The notes under the pieces: generated by a model | Seen by the model: the letters and a program-made list of their open reading frames with translations, nothing else | Told to the model about the DNA's origin: nothing | The model's database searches: none | Program-made: the position numbers and the translations under genes | Shown here: positions 35,977 through 45,147 of the stretch, piece by piece | How the letters are laid out: the number at the start of each line of letters is the position of its first letter | How positions within the stretch are numbered: position 1 is the stretch's first letter | DNA from: Chryseobacterium fluminis | Lineage (GTDB): Bacteria > Bacteroidota > Bacteroidia > Flavobacteriales > Weeksellaceae | Reading direction: 5' to 3' | Length of the DNA: 64,000 nt | Assembly: GCF_026314945.1 (NCBI RefSeq) | Contig: NZ_CP111121.1 | Span: 4,154,001-4,218,000 of the forward strand

Positions 35977-36291
35977 TTAAAGTTGATCGTATCCGTGAAA
36001 CCTTTCATCGACAACACGTTTCCATTCGGGATTTTTTTTAATGAATGAGACAATGTACGGACAGAAAGGAAGTGCCTTCCTGTGATGATCTCCGATATAC
36101 TGGAGGGTTTTTTCCACCACTGCAGCAGCGGCACCTGTTCCTGAGATCAGTAGATCTGCCTCAGTATGATTTAAAGCGATCTGACTTCCTATTTCACGGT
36201 AATCGATGAAGGCAGAATGTCCGTTGAACTCGATTTCAAATCGGTTTTCTGTCTGTGTTAAAGGAATATTCTCAAATTCAGGTTTCATCAT
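35977..36291 (-). CDS. small GNAT acetyltransferase
   Basis: 104 residues of the YjdJ-like type, with HSAFIDYREIGSQIALNHTE and HHRKALPFCPYIVSFIKKNP. The acetyl-CoA loop is degenerate (SGTGAAAAVVEKTL in place of the usual G-x-G-x-G), so activity is uncertain. It is related to the gene at 33723-34022. First gene of the run that includes pirin, flavin reductase and OsmC. Confidence 0.8.
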   Translation of the reverse strand: MMKPEFENIPLTQTENRFEIEFNGHSAFIDYREIGSQIALNHTEADLLISGTGAAAAVVEKTLQYIGDHHRKALPFCPYIVSFIKKNPEWKRVVDERFHGYDQL

Positions 36292-36433
36292 TATATTTTT
36301 TGTTATGCTTTGTCTTCTTCAGGAAGGTCATTTCAGTCCTGATCATAGTGGTGATACTAACATCCGGCCTTTGCAGAAATTACCCGAAGAACATCATATA
36401 AAATTAAGAAAAAGAAATAAGTGAAATTTGATC

Positions 36434-37309
36434 TTATTCTGCCAGATATCCGAATCTTCCCAGATTGTAATCTTCAAAGGCCTGCATGATCTCCTCTCTG
36501 GAATTCATGACAAATGGACCATGTGGATAAATAGGTTCTTCCAATGGCATTCCGCTGATGATTAAGATCACCGAATCTTCTGTAGCTTCAATGGTAAACA
36601 GCTCTCCTTCATTTCTAAATAAAACGAAATTATTCACAGGAGCCTTCTCTTCTCCGTTGATGATAACATTCCCCTCTATGATCAGGGCACCTGTATTGAA
36701 ACTTCCGGGAAAACTAAAATCTGCTTTTCCTCCCTTTTTCAGTTTTGCATTCATCATATGAACCGGGCTGAAAGTAAAGGCCGGACCTTTTTGATCCCGA
36801 TACTGACCGGAAATTAATTCGATAAAGCCATTTTCGCTAAGATCAATTTTTCTCATATCCGAATTTTTGATAGCCTGGTATTTCGGACAGCTCATCTTAT
36901 ACACGGAAGGCAGGTTGACCCAAAGCTGAACCATCTGAAAGATTCCGCCTGTTTTAGCCCACTCCGTCTCGTGATATTCCTTGTGAAGAACGCCTTTCGC
37001 AGCAGTCATCCACTGAACATCGCCTTCACCGATAATTCCGCCGCCGCCCGCACTGTCATGATGCTGAACACGACCCTGATAAGCTATGGTTACGGTTTCA
37101 AAACCACGGTGAGGATGGACGCCGACCCCCCGTGGCTGATCTGTTCCGTTAAAATGAAATTTTGAATTATAATCAAGCATGATGAAAGGATCCATTCTTT
37201 TCATATCCAATCCATGCACCCCCGGAATAAAATTATGAACTCTAAAACCGTCACCCACAAAATGAGCGGGTTTTGGAGATATTATCTTTTCTACTTTTTT
37301 CGTTGTCAT
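36434..37309 (-). CDS. pirin family protein
   Basis: 291 residues. N-terminal cupin with GVGVHPHRGFETVTIAYQG (metal ligands) and DVQWMTAAKGVLHKEYH; C-terminal cupin ends GPFVMNSREEIMQAFEDY. Typical YhhW/pirin length. Transcribed alone from a promoter with a strong palindrome (37340-37358) beside its -7 box. Confidence 0.92.
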   Translation of the reverse strand: MTTKKVEKIISPKPAHFVGDGFRVHNFIPGVHGLDMKRMDPFIMLDYNSKFHFNGTDQPRGVGVHPHRGFETVTIAYQGRVQHHDSAGGGGIIGEGDVQWMTAAKGVLHKEYHETEWAKTGGIFQMVQLWVNLPSVYKMSCPKYQAIKNSDMRKIDLSENGFIELISGQYRDQKGPAFTFSPVHMMNAKLKKGGKADFSFPGSFNTGALIIEGNVIINGEEKAPVNNFVLFRNEGELFTIEATEDSVILIISGMPLEEPIYPHGPFVMNSREEIMQAFEDYNLGRFGYLAE

Positions 37310-37329
37310 AATAGTGTGTATTTATGAAA

Positions 37330-37358
37330 CAAACTTACGGCACCTGAAAATCAGGTGC
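37330..37358 (-). promoter_or_regulatory. pirin promoter with operator-like palindrome
   Basis: The palindrome GCACCTGA-AAA-TCAGGTGC (37340-37358) ends 2 bp upstream of TAAGTTTG (minus strand, 37337-37330). A protein bound here would cover the promoter, so repression is the natural reading. Confidence 0.5.
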
Positions 37359-37492
37359 ATTGACCTGTGATAATTAAGGAATGAACCAATAACTTGTATT
37401 GGCCTGAAACCCATTTCTGGCGTTCCATATACAAGGAAGTATGATCAGAAATTTTTGTGATCAATGCTACCCAGACTTATCATTCATCGCTC

Positions 37493-38896
37493 TTATTCCT
37501 CCTTAGACTGCATATTCTTACCATCAGAAATATGAAGTCTTCTGAATACAAACCCGGAAAGAATCGTTAAAATGCCCACAGTAAGGAATGTGCCTCTGAA
37601 CGCGTTATGAACTTCCCCGTTGACAAGATCTGAATTTTCGAATATTTTCAGAACAATGAGCCCGAAAGCAATTCCGAAACCGATGGCAAGCTGTTGATTT
37701 ACGGCTAAAAGTGAGTTTCCGCTGCTGGTCTGGAAGTTTCTCAGGTCAGCGATCGAAATGGTATTCATGGAAGTAAACTGAATCGAGTTGAAAAAGCCTA
37801 AAACAGCAATAATCGGGATAAACCAGTACAACGAAGTATGGATATCAGGAATGGCAAGAAGACAGATCAAAGTCCCGATGATGAAAGTATTGGTCATTAA
37901 GGTTTGCCGGTATCCGAATTTATCCAGGATTTTAATGACGTAAGATTTTCCGAACATTGCGGTGATGGCCATCGGGGCAATAATCCATCCCGAAGTTACC
38001 GCCGACTGTTTATACGCAATCTGAATCATCAGCGGCAGCAATAAAGGAACTGCACTGATTCCTAATCTGGTGGCCAGATTTCCTACGATCCCTACCCGGA
38101 AGGTTCTCACCTGGAATAAGTTCAGGGGGAAGATAGGACTTTTATCTCTTTTGGCGTGCCGGTAATAATAATACATAAAAAGAAAGCCTAAAATGAAGAT
38201 CACCAAAACAGGTGTGGTATTCTGAAGATCGCCGAAAAGCTCCAGCGAAACAGAAAGCAGGAGGGAGGCAGCAGCAAAGATCAGAAAACCTTTTAAGTCG
38301 AAATCTACATTTTCGGATTTATAGTCAGGCATGAATTTTAATCCTAAAACAATTCCGAGAATCCCAATGGGGATGTTAATTAAAAAAATCCAGTGCCATG
38401 AAAGATAATCTACCATATAACCTCCTACCAAAGGACCTAAAACAGGGCCTATCAGTGCAGGAATAATAGCGTAATTCATGGCTTTCAGCAATTCATTTTT
38501 ATCAAAAGTTTTTATTAATGCCAATTTGCCCACAGGGGTCATCAAGCTTCCTCCCACACCCTGAATGACCCGGGAAATAACAAGATGGGTAAGGTTTTGG
38601 GACATGGCACAAAACAGCGACCCCAGACTGAAAAGAATTAAAGAAAAAATAAAGACCTTTTTTGTTCCGAACCGGTCTGCCAGAAATCCGCTTGCCGGCA
38701 TAAATACCGCTAATGTCAATACATAGCTGATAATAGCATTCTGCATATTAAGCGGAGATTCGTTCAGTTCTCTCGCGATAGAAGGCAGGGAAGTGTTGAG
38801 GATCGTCGAATCCAGCATCTGCATAAAGATGGCAGTGGCCAGAATCAGCGGGAGAATTTTTTTAATTGAAGGGGGTTGTGAGATTACTTCTGACAT
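37493..38896 (-). CDS. MFS multidrug exporter, DHA2 (EmrB/QacA) type
   Basis: 467 residues, about 14 helices. Motif D1 region ATAIFMQMLDSTILNTSLPS, motif A SGFLADRFGTKKVF, and motif C GGYMVDYL preceded by ALIGPVLGPLVGG, as in drug:H+ antiporters. No EmrA partner is adjacent. It faces the pirin gene in the same direction; the interval has no terminator. Confidence 0.9.
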   Translation of the reverse strand: MSEVISQPPSIKKILPLILATAIFMQMLDSTILNTSLPSIARELNESPLNMQNAIISYVLTLAVFMPASGFLADRFGTKKVFIFSLILFSLGSLFCAMSQNLTHLVISRVIQGVGGSLMTPVGKLALIKTFDKNELLKAMNYAIIPALIGPVLGPLVGGYMVDYLSWHWIFLINIPIGILGIVLGLKFMPDYKSENVDFDLKGFLIFAAASLLLSVSLELFGDLQNTTPVLVIFILGFLFMYYYYRHAKRDKSPIFPLNLFQVRTFRVGIVGNLATRLGISAVPLLLPLMIQIAYKQSAVTSGWIIAPMAITAMFGKSYVIKILDKFGYRQTLMTNTFIIGTLICLLAIPDIHTSLYWFIPIIAVLGFFNSIQFTSMNTISIADLRNFQTSSGNSLLAVNQQLAIGFGIAFGLIVLKIFENSDLVNGEVHNAFRGTFLTVGILTILSGFVFRRLHISDGKNMQSKEE

Positions 38897-39000
38897 TTTT
38901 CATTTACTGGAACCGTAAAGACTCCAGATTTTTTTAGTTCAAAGACTACTGTTCAAAAAACAGTCCATTCTTTTAGATAAAGAAGTCTCTATAAAATTAA

Positions 39001-39030
39001 AAAAGTCCTGTGAAATTTCACAGGACTTTT
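39001..39030. terminator. 30-bp perfect palindrome, terminator
   Basis: AAAAGTCCTGTGAAA and its exact complement, 5 bp after the stop of the minus-strand gene at 39036; works in either direction. Confidence 0.8.
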
Positions 39031-39035
39031 AAGTT

Positions 39036-39848
39036 TTATTTTCTGGATTTTTCCACTCCTTTCCATTCATCACCGGCTTTTCTGTACTGGCTCAGATAGA
39101 ACGTTTTGAAGTCTTCTGTTTTGTATTCTATATTGTCTGTATTCTGTTCAAACGGCATGATGTAATAAAAATTAACGTCTGTCTTATCCGTTTTATTCCC
39201 TTTTTTTACCGAAGGTACATACTTGGAAAATTTATAGTTCGGAAGATATTGCTTTACCCTGGCGTAGAAATCTTTATTGTCTTTCTCATTAGGAATAATA
39301 TCTACAATATGAAAACCGTCTTTTTTCTTGTCGATCCAAAGGTAATAGGTTTTATCTTCACCGGAGTTCCTGTTATTCGAGTTAAAAGCAAACAGTTCTT
39401 TAGGAACCAGCTCTTTTATTTTTTCAGCGTCCACTTTTGTGTAATACTGGCCTTTAGAAGGATCTACATAGGTTTCAAGATTATACATCAGGACAGAATT
39501 ATTCTCAAAATTTTTATTTTTAAAATATTGGTCTAAAGATAATTCTGCTGTCTTTCTGAGTTCTTTTCCACGTTCATCCAATGTTTTAGTCGGATTCTGA
39601 GGATTTACCTTCTTTACAAATTCGTATAAAACCACAGGTTTTATATCCTTCAGGTGAGGATAGGTTTTTAACTGCTCTGCTTTTACCAGCCAGTAGTACT
39701 GCTGATAATAATCATCTTTATCGGCATCCTTCACACTTTTATAGGATAAAGCAAGCTTTCTTGAATTAAGATATTTGCCGTACTTTCCCTGTCCGAAAGC
39801 AAAGGATATAGATAATAAGGCAAATAAAATAGTAAGGTTTCTTCTCAT
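39036..39848 (-). CDS. hypothetical exported protein
   Basis: 270 residues from ATG 39848, which begins a clean signal peptide (RRNLTILFALLSISFAFGQ); the frame is open for 10 more codons but these only add charged residues before it. The mature protein is tyrosine- and lysine-rich (YYQQYYWLVKAEQLKTYP). The family is not recognised. Monocistronic, probably periplasmic. Confidence 0.75.
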   Translation of the reverse strand: MRRNLTILFALLSISFAFGQGKYGKYLNSRKLALSYKSVKDADKDDYYQQYYWLVKAEQLKTYPHLKDIKPVVLYEFVKKVNPQNPTKTLDERGKELRKTAELSLDQYFKNKNFENNSVLMYNLETYVDPSKGQYYTKVDAEKIKELVPKELFAFNSNNRNSGEDKTYYLWIDKKKDGFHIVDIIPNEKDNKDFYARVKQYLPNYKFSKYVPSVKKGNKTDKTDVNFYYIMPFEQNTDNIEYKTEDFKTFYLSQYRKAGDEWKGVEKSRK

Positions 39849-39947
39849 TTTCTTATAGTTGATATTTTCGTTTTCCAAATATAATTATTTATTAGATATT
39901 ATTTTTGATTAACGGTTAAATTCTGACAATATTGTTATCGTTAATTC

Positions 39948-39976
39948 AAAAGAAAATCCTGTATCACTACAGGATT
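39948..39976 (-). terminator. terminator of asnB
   Basis: Perfect stem AATCCTGTA (39955-39963) and TACAGGATT (39968-39976), followed on the minus strand by TTCTTTTG. Between it and asnB lies the low-complexity motif CATCACTCATCACTTATAAC; a similar CTCATCA stretch recurs at 45299-45330. Confidence 0.65.
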
Positions 39977-40047
39977 AATAAATTTTGACTAAGAGGTCAG
40001 AAGTTCAATACAAAAACTCATCACTCATCACTTATAACTCGTCACTA

Positions 40048-41718
40048 CTATTCATAAGAAGTCTCATGCACTTTCACCGCTCTTCCGCTTGGATCATTCA
40101 TTTTTTTGAAAGCTTCATCCCATTCCAGGGCAATAGGAGTGGAACAGGCTACGGATGGTACGGAAGGTACCGTTGCAGCAGAAGTTTCACTCGGGAAGTG
40201 TTCTTCAAAAATTGTACGGTAACGGTATTCTTCTTTATTCTGAGGAGTATTTACCGGGAATCTGAATTTCGCATGAGCCATCACCTCATCAGAAACTTCT
40301 TTTTCAGCCACCTCTTTTAAAGTGTCGATCCATGAATACCCTACGCCATCAGAAAACTGTTCTTTCTGTCTCCATACGATAGAATCGGGAAGTACATCCT
40401 CAAACGCTTTTCTTAAGACCCATTTTTCAATTTTTCCTTCAGAAGCACTGATCATTTTGTCCTTAGGGTTCACCGTCATGGCAATATCCATAAATTCCTT
40501 ATCCAGGAAAGGAACACGGCCTTCAATGCCCCAGCTCATTAAAGCTTTGTTGGCTCTCAGGCAGTCATAAAGATGAAGTTTTCCCAGTTTTCTTACGGTT
40601 TCATCGTGAAATTCCTTGGCGTTCGGTGCTTTATGGAAATAAAGATATCCGCCGAAAAGCTCATCGGATCCTTCGCCGGAAAGAACCATTTTGATCCCCA
40701 TGGATTTGATCACTCTTGCTAAAAGATACATTGGGGTAGATGCCCTGATCGTCGTCACATCATATGTTTCCAGATGGTAAATAACATCACGGATCGCATC
40801 CAGGCCTTCCTGAACAGTAAAGTTAACTTCATGGTGAACAGAACCGATATGTTCAGCTGCTTTCTGAGCGGCGGCCAGATCCGGGGAACCTTCCAGTCCT
40901 ACCGCAAAACTGTGTAATCTTGGATACCAGGCTTCCTGTGTGTCTCCACTTTCAATTCTCTGCCTTGCGAACTTGGCTGTGATGGCAGAAATAACCGAAG
41001 AATCCAACCCTCCGGAAAGCAGGACACCGTAAGGGACGTCACTCATCAACTGTCTGTGTACAGCATCTTCCAGTCCTTTTCTTATTTTTGAGATATCAGT
41101 TTCATTATCTTTTACATGGTCAAAGCGCTCCCAGTCTCTGGTGTACCACTGCTGAAGCTGGCTGCCATCTTCACTGTATACAAGATGTCCCGGTAAAAAT
41201 GTTTCGATCGTTTTGCAGATTCCTTCCAGTGCTTTCAGTTCGGAAGCGACATAGTAATTTCCGTTTTTGTCCCAGCCATGATAAAGAGGGCAGATTCCCA
41301 TATGGTCACGGGCAATTAAATAGGTGTCATTTTTAATGTCATAAAGTGAGAAGGCAAAAATGCCGTTGAGTTTCTCTACAAAATCTTTTCCGTATTTCCC
41401 GTAAAGTGCCAGGATAACTTCACAGTCCGACTGTGTCTGAAATTCATAATCCGGAAATTCCTCTTTTAATTCCCTGTGGTTATATATTTCTCCGTTTACC
41501 GCTAAAACAATGGTACCGTCTTTCGAAAATAACGGCTGTTTTCCAGAGGTAGGATCTACAATGGCGAGTCTTTCGTGGGAGAAAATTACCTTTTCATTTT
41601 GAAAGACACCGCTCCAGTCAGGCCCTCTGTGGCGAATTCTCTTTGACATTTCCAAAACCTGAGGTCTCAATATTTCTGTTTTTTGTTTGGCATCAAACAA
41701 GCATACAATTCCGCACAT
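40048..41718 (-). CDS. asnB: glutamine-dependent asparagine synthetase
   Basis: 556 residues from ATG 41718, so that Cys2 (MCGIVCLFDAKQ) is the N-terminal nucleophile; the frame extends 7 codons upstream but that would bury the cysteine. Glutaminase domain (residues 2-200) then synthetase domain with the PP-loop GVLLSGGLDSSVISA and SGEGSDELFGGYLYF. Makes asparagine from aspartate, glutamine and ATP. A -7 box TATTTTTG lies about 20 bp upstream on the minus strand. Confidence 0.96.
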   Translation of the reverse strand: MCGIVCLFDAKQKTEILRPQVLEMSKRIRHRGPDWSGVFQNEKVIFSHERLAIVDPTSGKQPLFSKDGTIVLAVNGEIYNHRELKEEFPDYEFQTQSDCEVILALYGKYGKDFVEKLNGIFAFSLYDIKNDTYLIARDHMGICPLYHGWDKNGNYYVASELKALEGICKTIETFLPGHLVYSEDGSQLQQWYTRDWERFDHVKDNETDISKIRKGLEDAVHRQLMSDVPYGVLLSGGLDSSVISAITAKFARQRIESGDTQEAWYPRLHSFAVGLEGSPDLAAAQKAAEHIGSVHHEVNFTVQEGLDAIRDVIYHLETYDVTTIRASTPMYLLARVIKSMGIKMVLSGEGSDELFGGYLYFHKAPNAKEFHDETVRKLGKLHLYDCLRANKALMSWGIEGRVPFLDKEFMDIAMTVNPKDKMISASEGKIEKWVLRKAFEDVLPDSIVWRQKEQFSDGVGYSWIDTLKEVAEKEVSDEVMAHAKFRFPVNTPQNKEEYRYRTIFEEHFPSETSAATVPSVPSVACSTPIALEWDEAFKKMNDPSGRAVKVHETSYE

Positions 41719-41897
41719 ATTATCATTTATTTTAAACAAAAATATACATGTGGTTTAAAATTAACAACAGAAATTTTAATTTAGTTTAAAAAATTAACCA
41801 AATTAATTATTTAGTAGTATAATTTTAATTATTCTTTGTTAAAAATGGGTTTTTAGTTAATTTTTTTCACTCTGCAATCGAAATTATCAGCTGTATA

Positions 41898-41943
41898 CGA
41901 AATAAAAATCAAATATTTATTAATCTATGATAATTAATATTTG
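41898..41943 (-). terminator. AT-rich hairpin, possible minus-strand terminator
   Basis: Minus strand: CAAATATTAAT, 8-nt loop, ATTAATAAATATTTG (with a bulge), then ATTTTTATTT. It could end a 3' extension of the PNGase F-like mRNA. Confidence 0.35.
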
Positions 41944-41963
41944 AAATTTTTAGCTTTACTTTG

Positions 41964-42038
41964 TGGTTCGAAATAATTTTTTTTCATCATTTGTGTTTTT
42001 ACCTTCTTGCAATTCAGTTTGCGAGAAGGTTTTGTTTT
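41964..42038 (+). ncRNA. candidate small RNA carrying the complement of the CACAAATGATG motif
   Basis: The forward strand has CATCATTTGTG at 41985-41995, flanked by T-runs, followed by a terminator hairpin: ACCTTCTTGC (42001-42010) with GCGAGAAGGT (42021-42030) and TTTGTTTT. A weak promoter TTACTTTG is at 41956-41963. Twenty nucleotides are exactly complementary to candidate RNA 2 at 51662. Alternatively the minus strand is what matters, as a 3' UTR of the PNGase F-like gene containing the seed motif itself. Confidence 0.4.
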
Positions 42039-43701
42039 ATTCGGACCCTAAGAGTACTCCCGAAACATTCCAGGAACTGAAGCTTGTTCCTTCCGGCAGA
42101 CCCTGAGGAATTTTAATCTGAATGCGGTGTTTGCCTGCTTTGAGGTCTCCGAGAGGGATGAAATTGGGGTTGGTAACCGTTCCGGGACACCAGTTGGATC
42201 TGCTGAGGTCTGATGATGAAAGCCCGTCCGGGAAATTTCCTGAAGCTGGATTATAAAGACGGTAAGAGCCACAGTCTGTCCTCCAGGGAACAAAAGAATA
42301 AGCCATTTTTCCATCGAGAAAAACAGAATTGGTTTTAGGAATGAATTCGTCTCCGTTTTCCCAGCCGCCATGACCTGTTGTGATATATCTCAGCTGTGCG
42401 CTTTTCAGATCTTTTTTTAACGTGAATTCTACCGATAAACCATTATCGTTATTGAACATAGTGGAATAGTCCTGTCCCGCCATTTCCATAATATTTAAGC
42501 TGTTGAATAAAGGGATCACCGTATTGTTTCTGCTGACGGTCTGATCACTTTTATGGATCGTGATTTCCAGACTTACCTGATGGCCGCCTTTATCGTAATT
42601 TCCTATAAATACGCCTACCCAGAGTTCTTTTTCAGAAAGTGACGGTTTCAGCTCTGTGATATCCTGACGGTACGGGCTCACACTTTGCCAGTTTTTATCT
42701 TTCAGCTGAATATGATTAAACTTATTAATGCCAAAAGCCGTAAAGAAGCGCATCATTTCAATGGCGGGACTGTAGTTTTCTGTAGCGGTTATTCCATAAT
42801 ACTGTTTTCCGTTTCCATTATCGTATACCGGAAGTGTCTTAGCTCCTTTTTCAAGTCCGTCAAAAAAAGACTGTGATGTATTTTCCGGAACAATAAAAAC
42901 GGTTCCTGTCCGGTCATAAGCATCTCCATTAGATTGTTGTCTGAGTTCGGTAAAGATAAGCTCACCCTCAGAGATCTTCGGAAATTTGATTTTTTTGAGA
43001 ATGATGGTTCCGTTGGCAAATCTTTTTATGTTCCCATCGGATTTTGACTGGTCCGAGAAGTTAACCGTTTCATGGTCGAAAATATTTAATGTTGTAAACC
43101 TGCTTTTCCATAGCAGGTCTTTATAACCTAACTGATCAGTGGGACTGATGGATCCTTTCAATACATTTTCTATACCCGTTTTTTTTACTTTTCTGATCGA
43201 AGTGGCAGTAATCATTGAATTTTTATTTCTTTCAATTTCAAGGACGAAGCCCAGGTTCTGTCCAAGAGCAGAAGGTCCGCCTTTTATTTTCAGATCCTTG
43301 GTATACCAGACTTCGATGGTGTTGGAATTAATTTTAGTTACCGCCTTTTTGCAGGTATAGCCCAGGATTTTCTTTGTTTCGTCTGTCAGTTCGAAAGTCT
43401 GTTTTCCTACCGATTCTGTATCTGATGCCGAGATGATCTCATTCGGTTTTAAAAATGCAAAAGAGATAACAGTATTGGCTGGTTTCTCGACTTTTGTTAT
43501 TTCAAACGGATACTCCGCCTTCCGTTCCCTGATTTTATTAGTAAGGATGTAATTTTCTCTTTCGTTGGCCCACACCAGGGTAGGCGTTTGTCCGGTCACC
43601 TCTTTTCCGTTGTATGAACTGGTGTACTGAACTTCATAAGTCTGCGCAGAACTCAGATAGAACAATAGAATAAAGAAACTTATTAAAATTCTTTGATGCA
43701 T
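42037..43701 (-). CDS. PNGase F-like glycosidase with a GLPGLI-like N-terminal domain
   Basis: 554 residues. Signal peptide (residues 1-19), then a domain (about 20-170) resembling GLPGLI-type proteins (ILGYTCKKAVTKINSNTIEV, WYTKDLKI), then the two jelly-roll halves of peptide:N-glycosidase F. In the latter, DAYDRTGTVFIV carries the candidate catalytic Asp, HGGWENGDEFIP the Glu, and LSSSDLSRSNWCPG is a hallmark of the C-terminal half. PNGase F cuts N-glycans from asparagine. The extra N-terminal domain recalls type II PNGases, whose N-terminal 'bowl' domain limits or guides substrates. Secreted or surface bound. Confidence 0.82.
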   Translation of the reverse strand: MHQRILISFFILLFYLSSAQTYEVQYTSSYNGKEVTGQTPTLVWANERENYILTNKIRERKAEYPFEITKVEKPANTVISFAFLKPNEIISASDTESVGKQTFELTDETKKILGYTCKKAVTKINSNTIEVWYTKDLKIKGGPSALGQNLGFVLEIERNKNSMITATSIRKVKKTGIENVLKGSISPTDQLGYKDLLWKSRFTTLNIFDHETVNFSDQSKSDGNIKRFANGTIILKKIKFPKISEGELIFTELRQQSNGDAYDRTGTVFIVPENTSQSFFDGLEKGAKTLPVYDNGNGKQYYGITATENYSPAIEMMRFFTAFGINKFNHIQLKDKNWQSVSPYRQDITELKPSLSEKELWVGVFIGNYDKGGHQVSLEITIHKSDQTVSRNNTVIPLFNSLNIMEMAGQDYSTMFNNDNGLSVEFTLKKDLKSAQLRYITTGHGGWENGDEFIPKTNSVFLDGKMAYSFVPWRTDCGSYRLYNPASGNFPDGLSSSDLSRSNWCPGTVTNPNFIPLGDLKAGKHRIQIKIPQGLPEGTSFSSWNVSGVLLGSE

Positions 43702-43884
43702 AATAGAAAATCGTTTTTACAAAGATAAATTTTTAGTTTACAGACAGTCAAACTTTGTCAGTTTTAAATAATTTGATAGGATAAGGGTGCGGTTTTTTTG
43801 TAAGAAGCTACGCTGCAGAATTAAACTGCCGTTTACAGACCTCGCATTCTCACCCCCAGAATAAATCTTTTAAACTGTAAGAAA

Positions 43885-43915
43885 ATAAAAGACTACCCCG
43901 AAAGCAGAGTAGTCT
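43885..43915 (-). terminator. terminator of the RsmB-like gene
   Basis: AGACTAC (43890-43896) pairs with GTAGTCT (43909-43915); the minus strand continues with TTTATTTTC. Confidence 0.65.
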
Positions 43916-43942
43916 GTAATATTGTTAATAAAAATGGTTATA

Positions 43943-45147
43943 CTAAGAAACTCTTTCAATTAAAGCCATATAGAATCCATCGTAGCCCTGGCTCGGCATT
44001 ACCTTTTCCTCTTTGATCATTCTGAAATCAGGATTGTTCTTAATAAACTCTTCAACCTGTCCGTTATTTTCCGATGGAAGAATGGAGCACGTTGCATAAA
44101 CCATTTGTCCGCCTTTTTTAAGCATTTTCGAGTAATCCTGAAGAATCTGCTGCTGCTCTTTTTTGATTCTGTCGATAAAATCCTGATCGATCTTCCATTT
44201 GCTGTCCGGGTTTCTTTTCAAAACTCCCAGGCCTGAACATGGCGCATCGATCAGCAGTCGGTCTGCTTTCTCATGAAGTCTTTTAATCACTTTGTTATCA
44301 GAGATCATGCGCGTTTCAATGTTGTGAGCTCCGGCTCTTTTGGCACGGCGTTTCAGCTCTGCCAGTTTCCATTCAAAAATATCTAAGGCGATGATCTGCC
44401 CTTTATTTCCCATTAAAGCTGCCAAATGAAGTGTTTTGCCACCCGCTCCCGCACAGGCATCCACAACCCGCTGTCCTTCTTTTACATCAAGGAAATACCC
44501 GATTTTTTGTGACGAAGCATCCTGAACTTCAAATAATCCTTCTTTAAATGCAGTGGTCAGAAAAACATTCTTTTTTTCTTCCAGCTGAACGGCATCAGGA
44601 TAGTTTTTAATAGGATGAGCGACAATATTTTCATCGGAAAGATCAGAAATAAGCTCTCTTGTGGTCGTTTTTAGAGAATTGGCTCTTAAGACGGTAGGTG
44701 CCTGCTCATTCAGAGCATACATCTCTTTTCCCATTGGTCTCCCAATTCCTTTTGCAGCGTTTCGGCAAGCCACTCCGGAATAGAGTGTTCGATTGCTTTG
44801 GTAGGAACGGTATTTTTTTTAAGTTTTGTAAGGATATCGGCGATCTTTATTCCGTCGAATTCTTCAAACTTTTTATAATTAGTTTTACTCCAAAGCAGAT
44901 AGGCAATGATTAATTTATAGATATTGTTAGGCTTTACGCCTTCTCCCATATAATATTCAAGACGTTTTTTCCAACGGATGATATTGTAGAAAATTTCAGA
45001 AACAACCGCTCTGTCTTGGCTTCCCCATTTTCTGTGTGCCTTTAAAAGTCTTTCAATTACTTTATCGGCGTATTTATTTTTCTCGAAAAATGTTTCTTGT
45101 AAAGCATCGTGAATTCCGATGGCTAAATTTCTGTGAATAAGTTCCAT
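43943..45147 (-). pseudogene. RsmB/NOP-family RNA (cytosine-C5) methyltransferase, one-base frameshift
   Basis: Frames 45147-44710 and 44773-43943 form one ~400-residue protein. The N-terminal helical part (residues 1-140) ends PEWLAETLQKELGDQWEK and joins EMYALNEQAPTVLRANSLKT. The AdoMet domain has DACAGAGGKTLHLAA, DAPCSGLGVLKRNPDSKW (the release cysteine motif) and YATCSILPSENNGQ (the catalytic cysteine). Adding one A to the AAAA run (T-run 44726-44729 on the plus strand) restores the frame exactly. It likely methylates rRNA. Both halves look under selection, so sequencing error is possible. Confidence 0.88.

Noticed and set aside
41740..41950. AT-rich intergenic region with inverted repeats as a replication origin
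   Set aside because: No DnaA-box cluster and no dnaA, dnaN or similar genes nearby.
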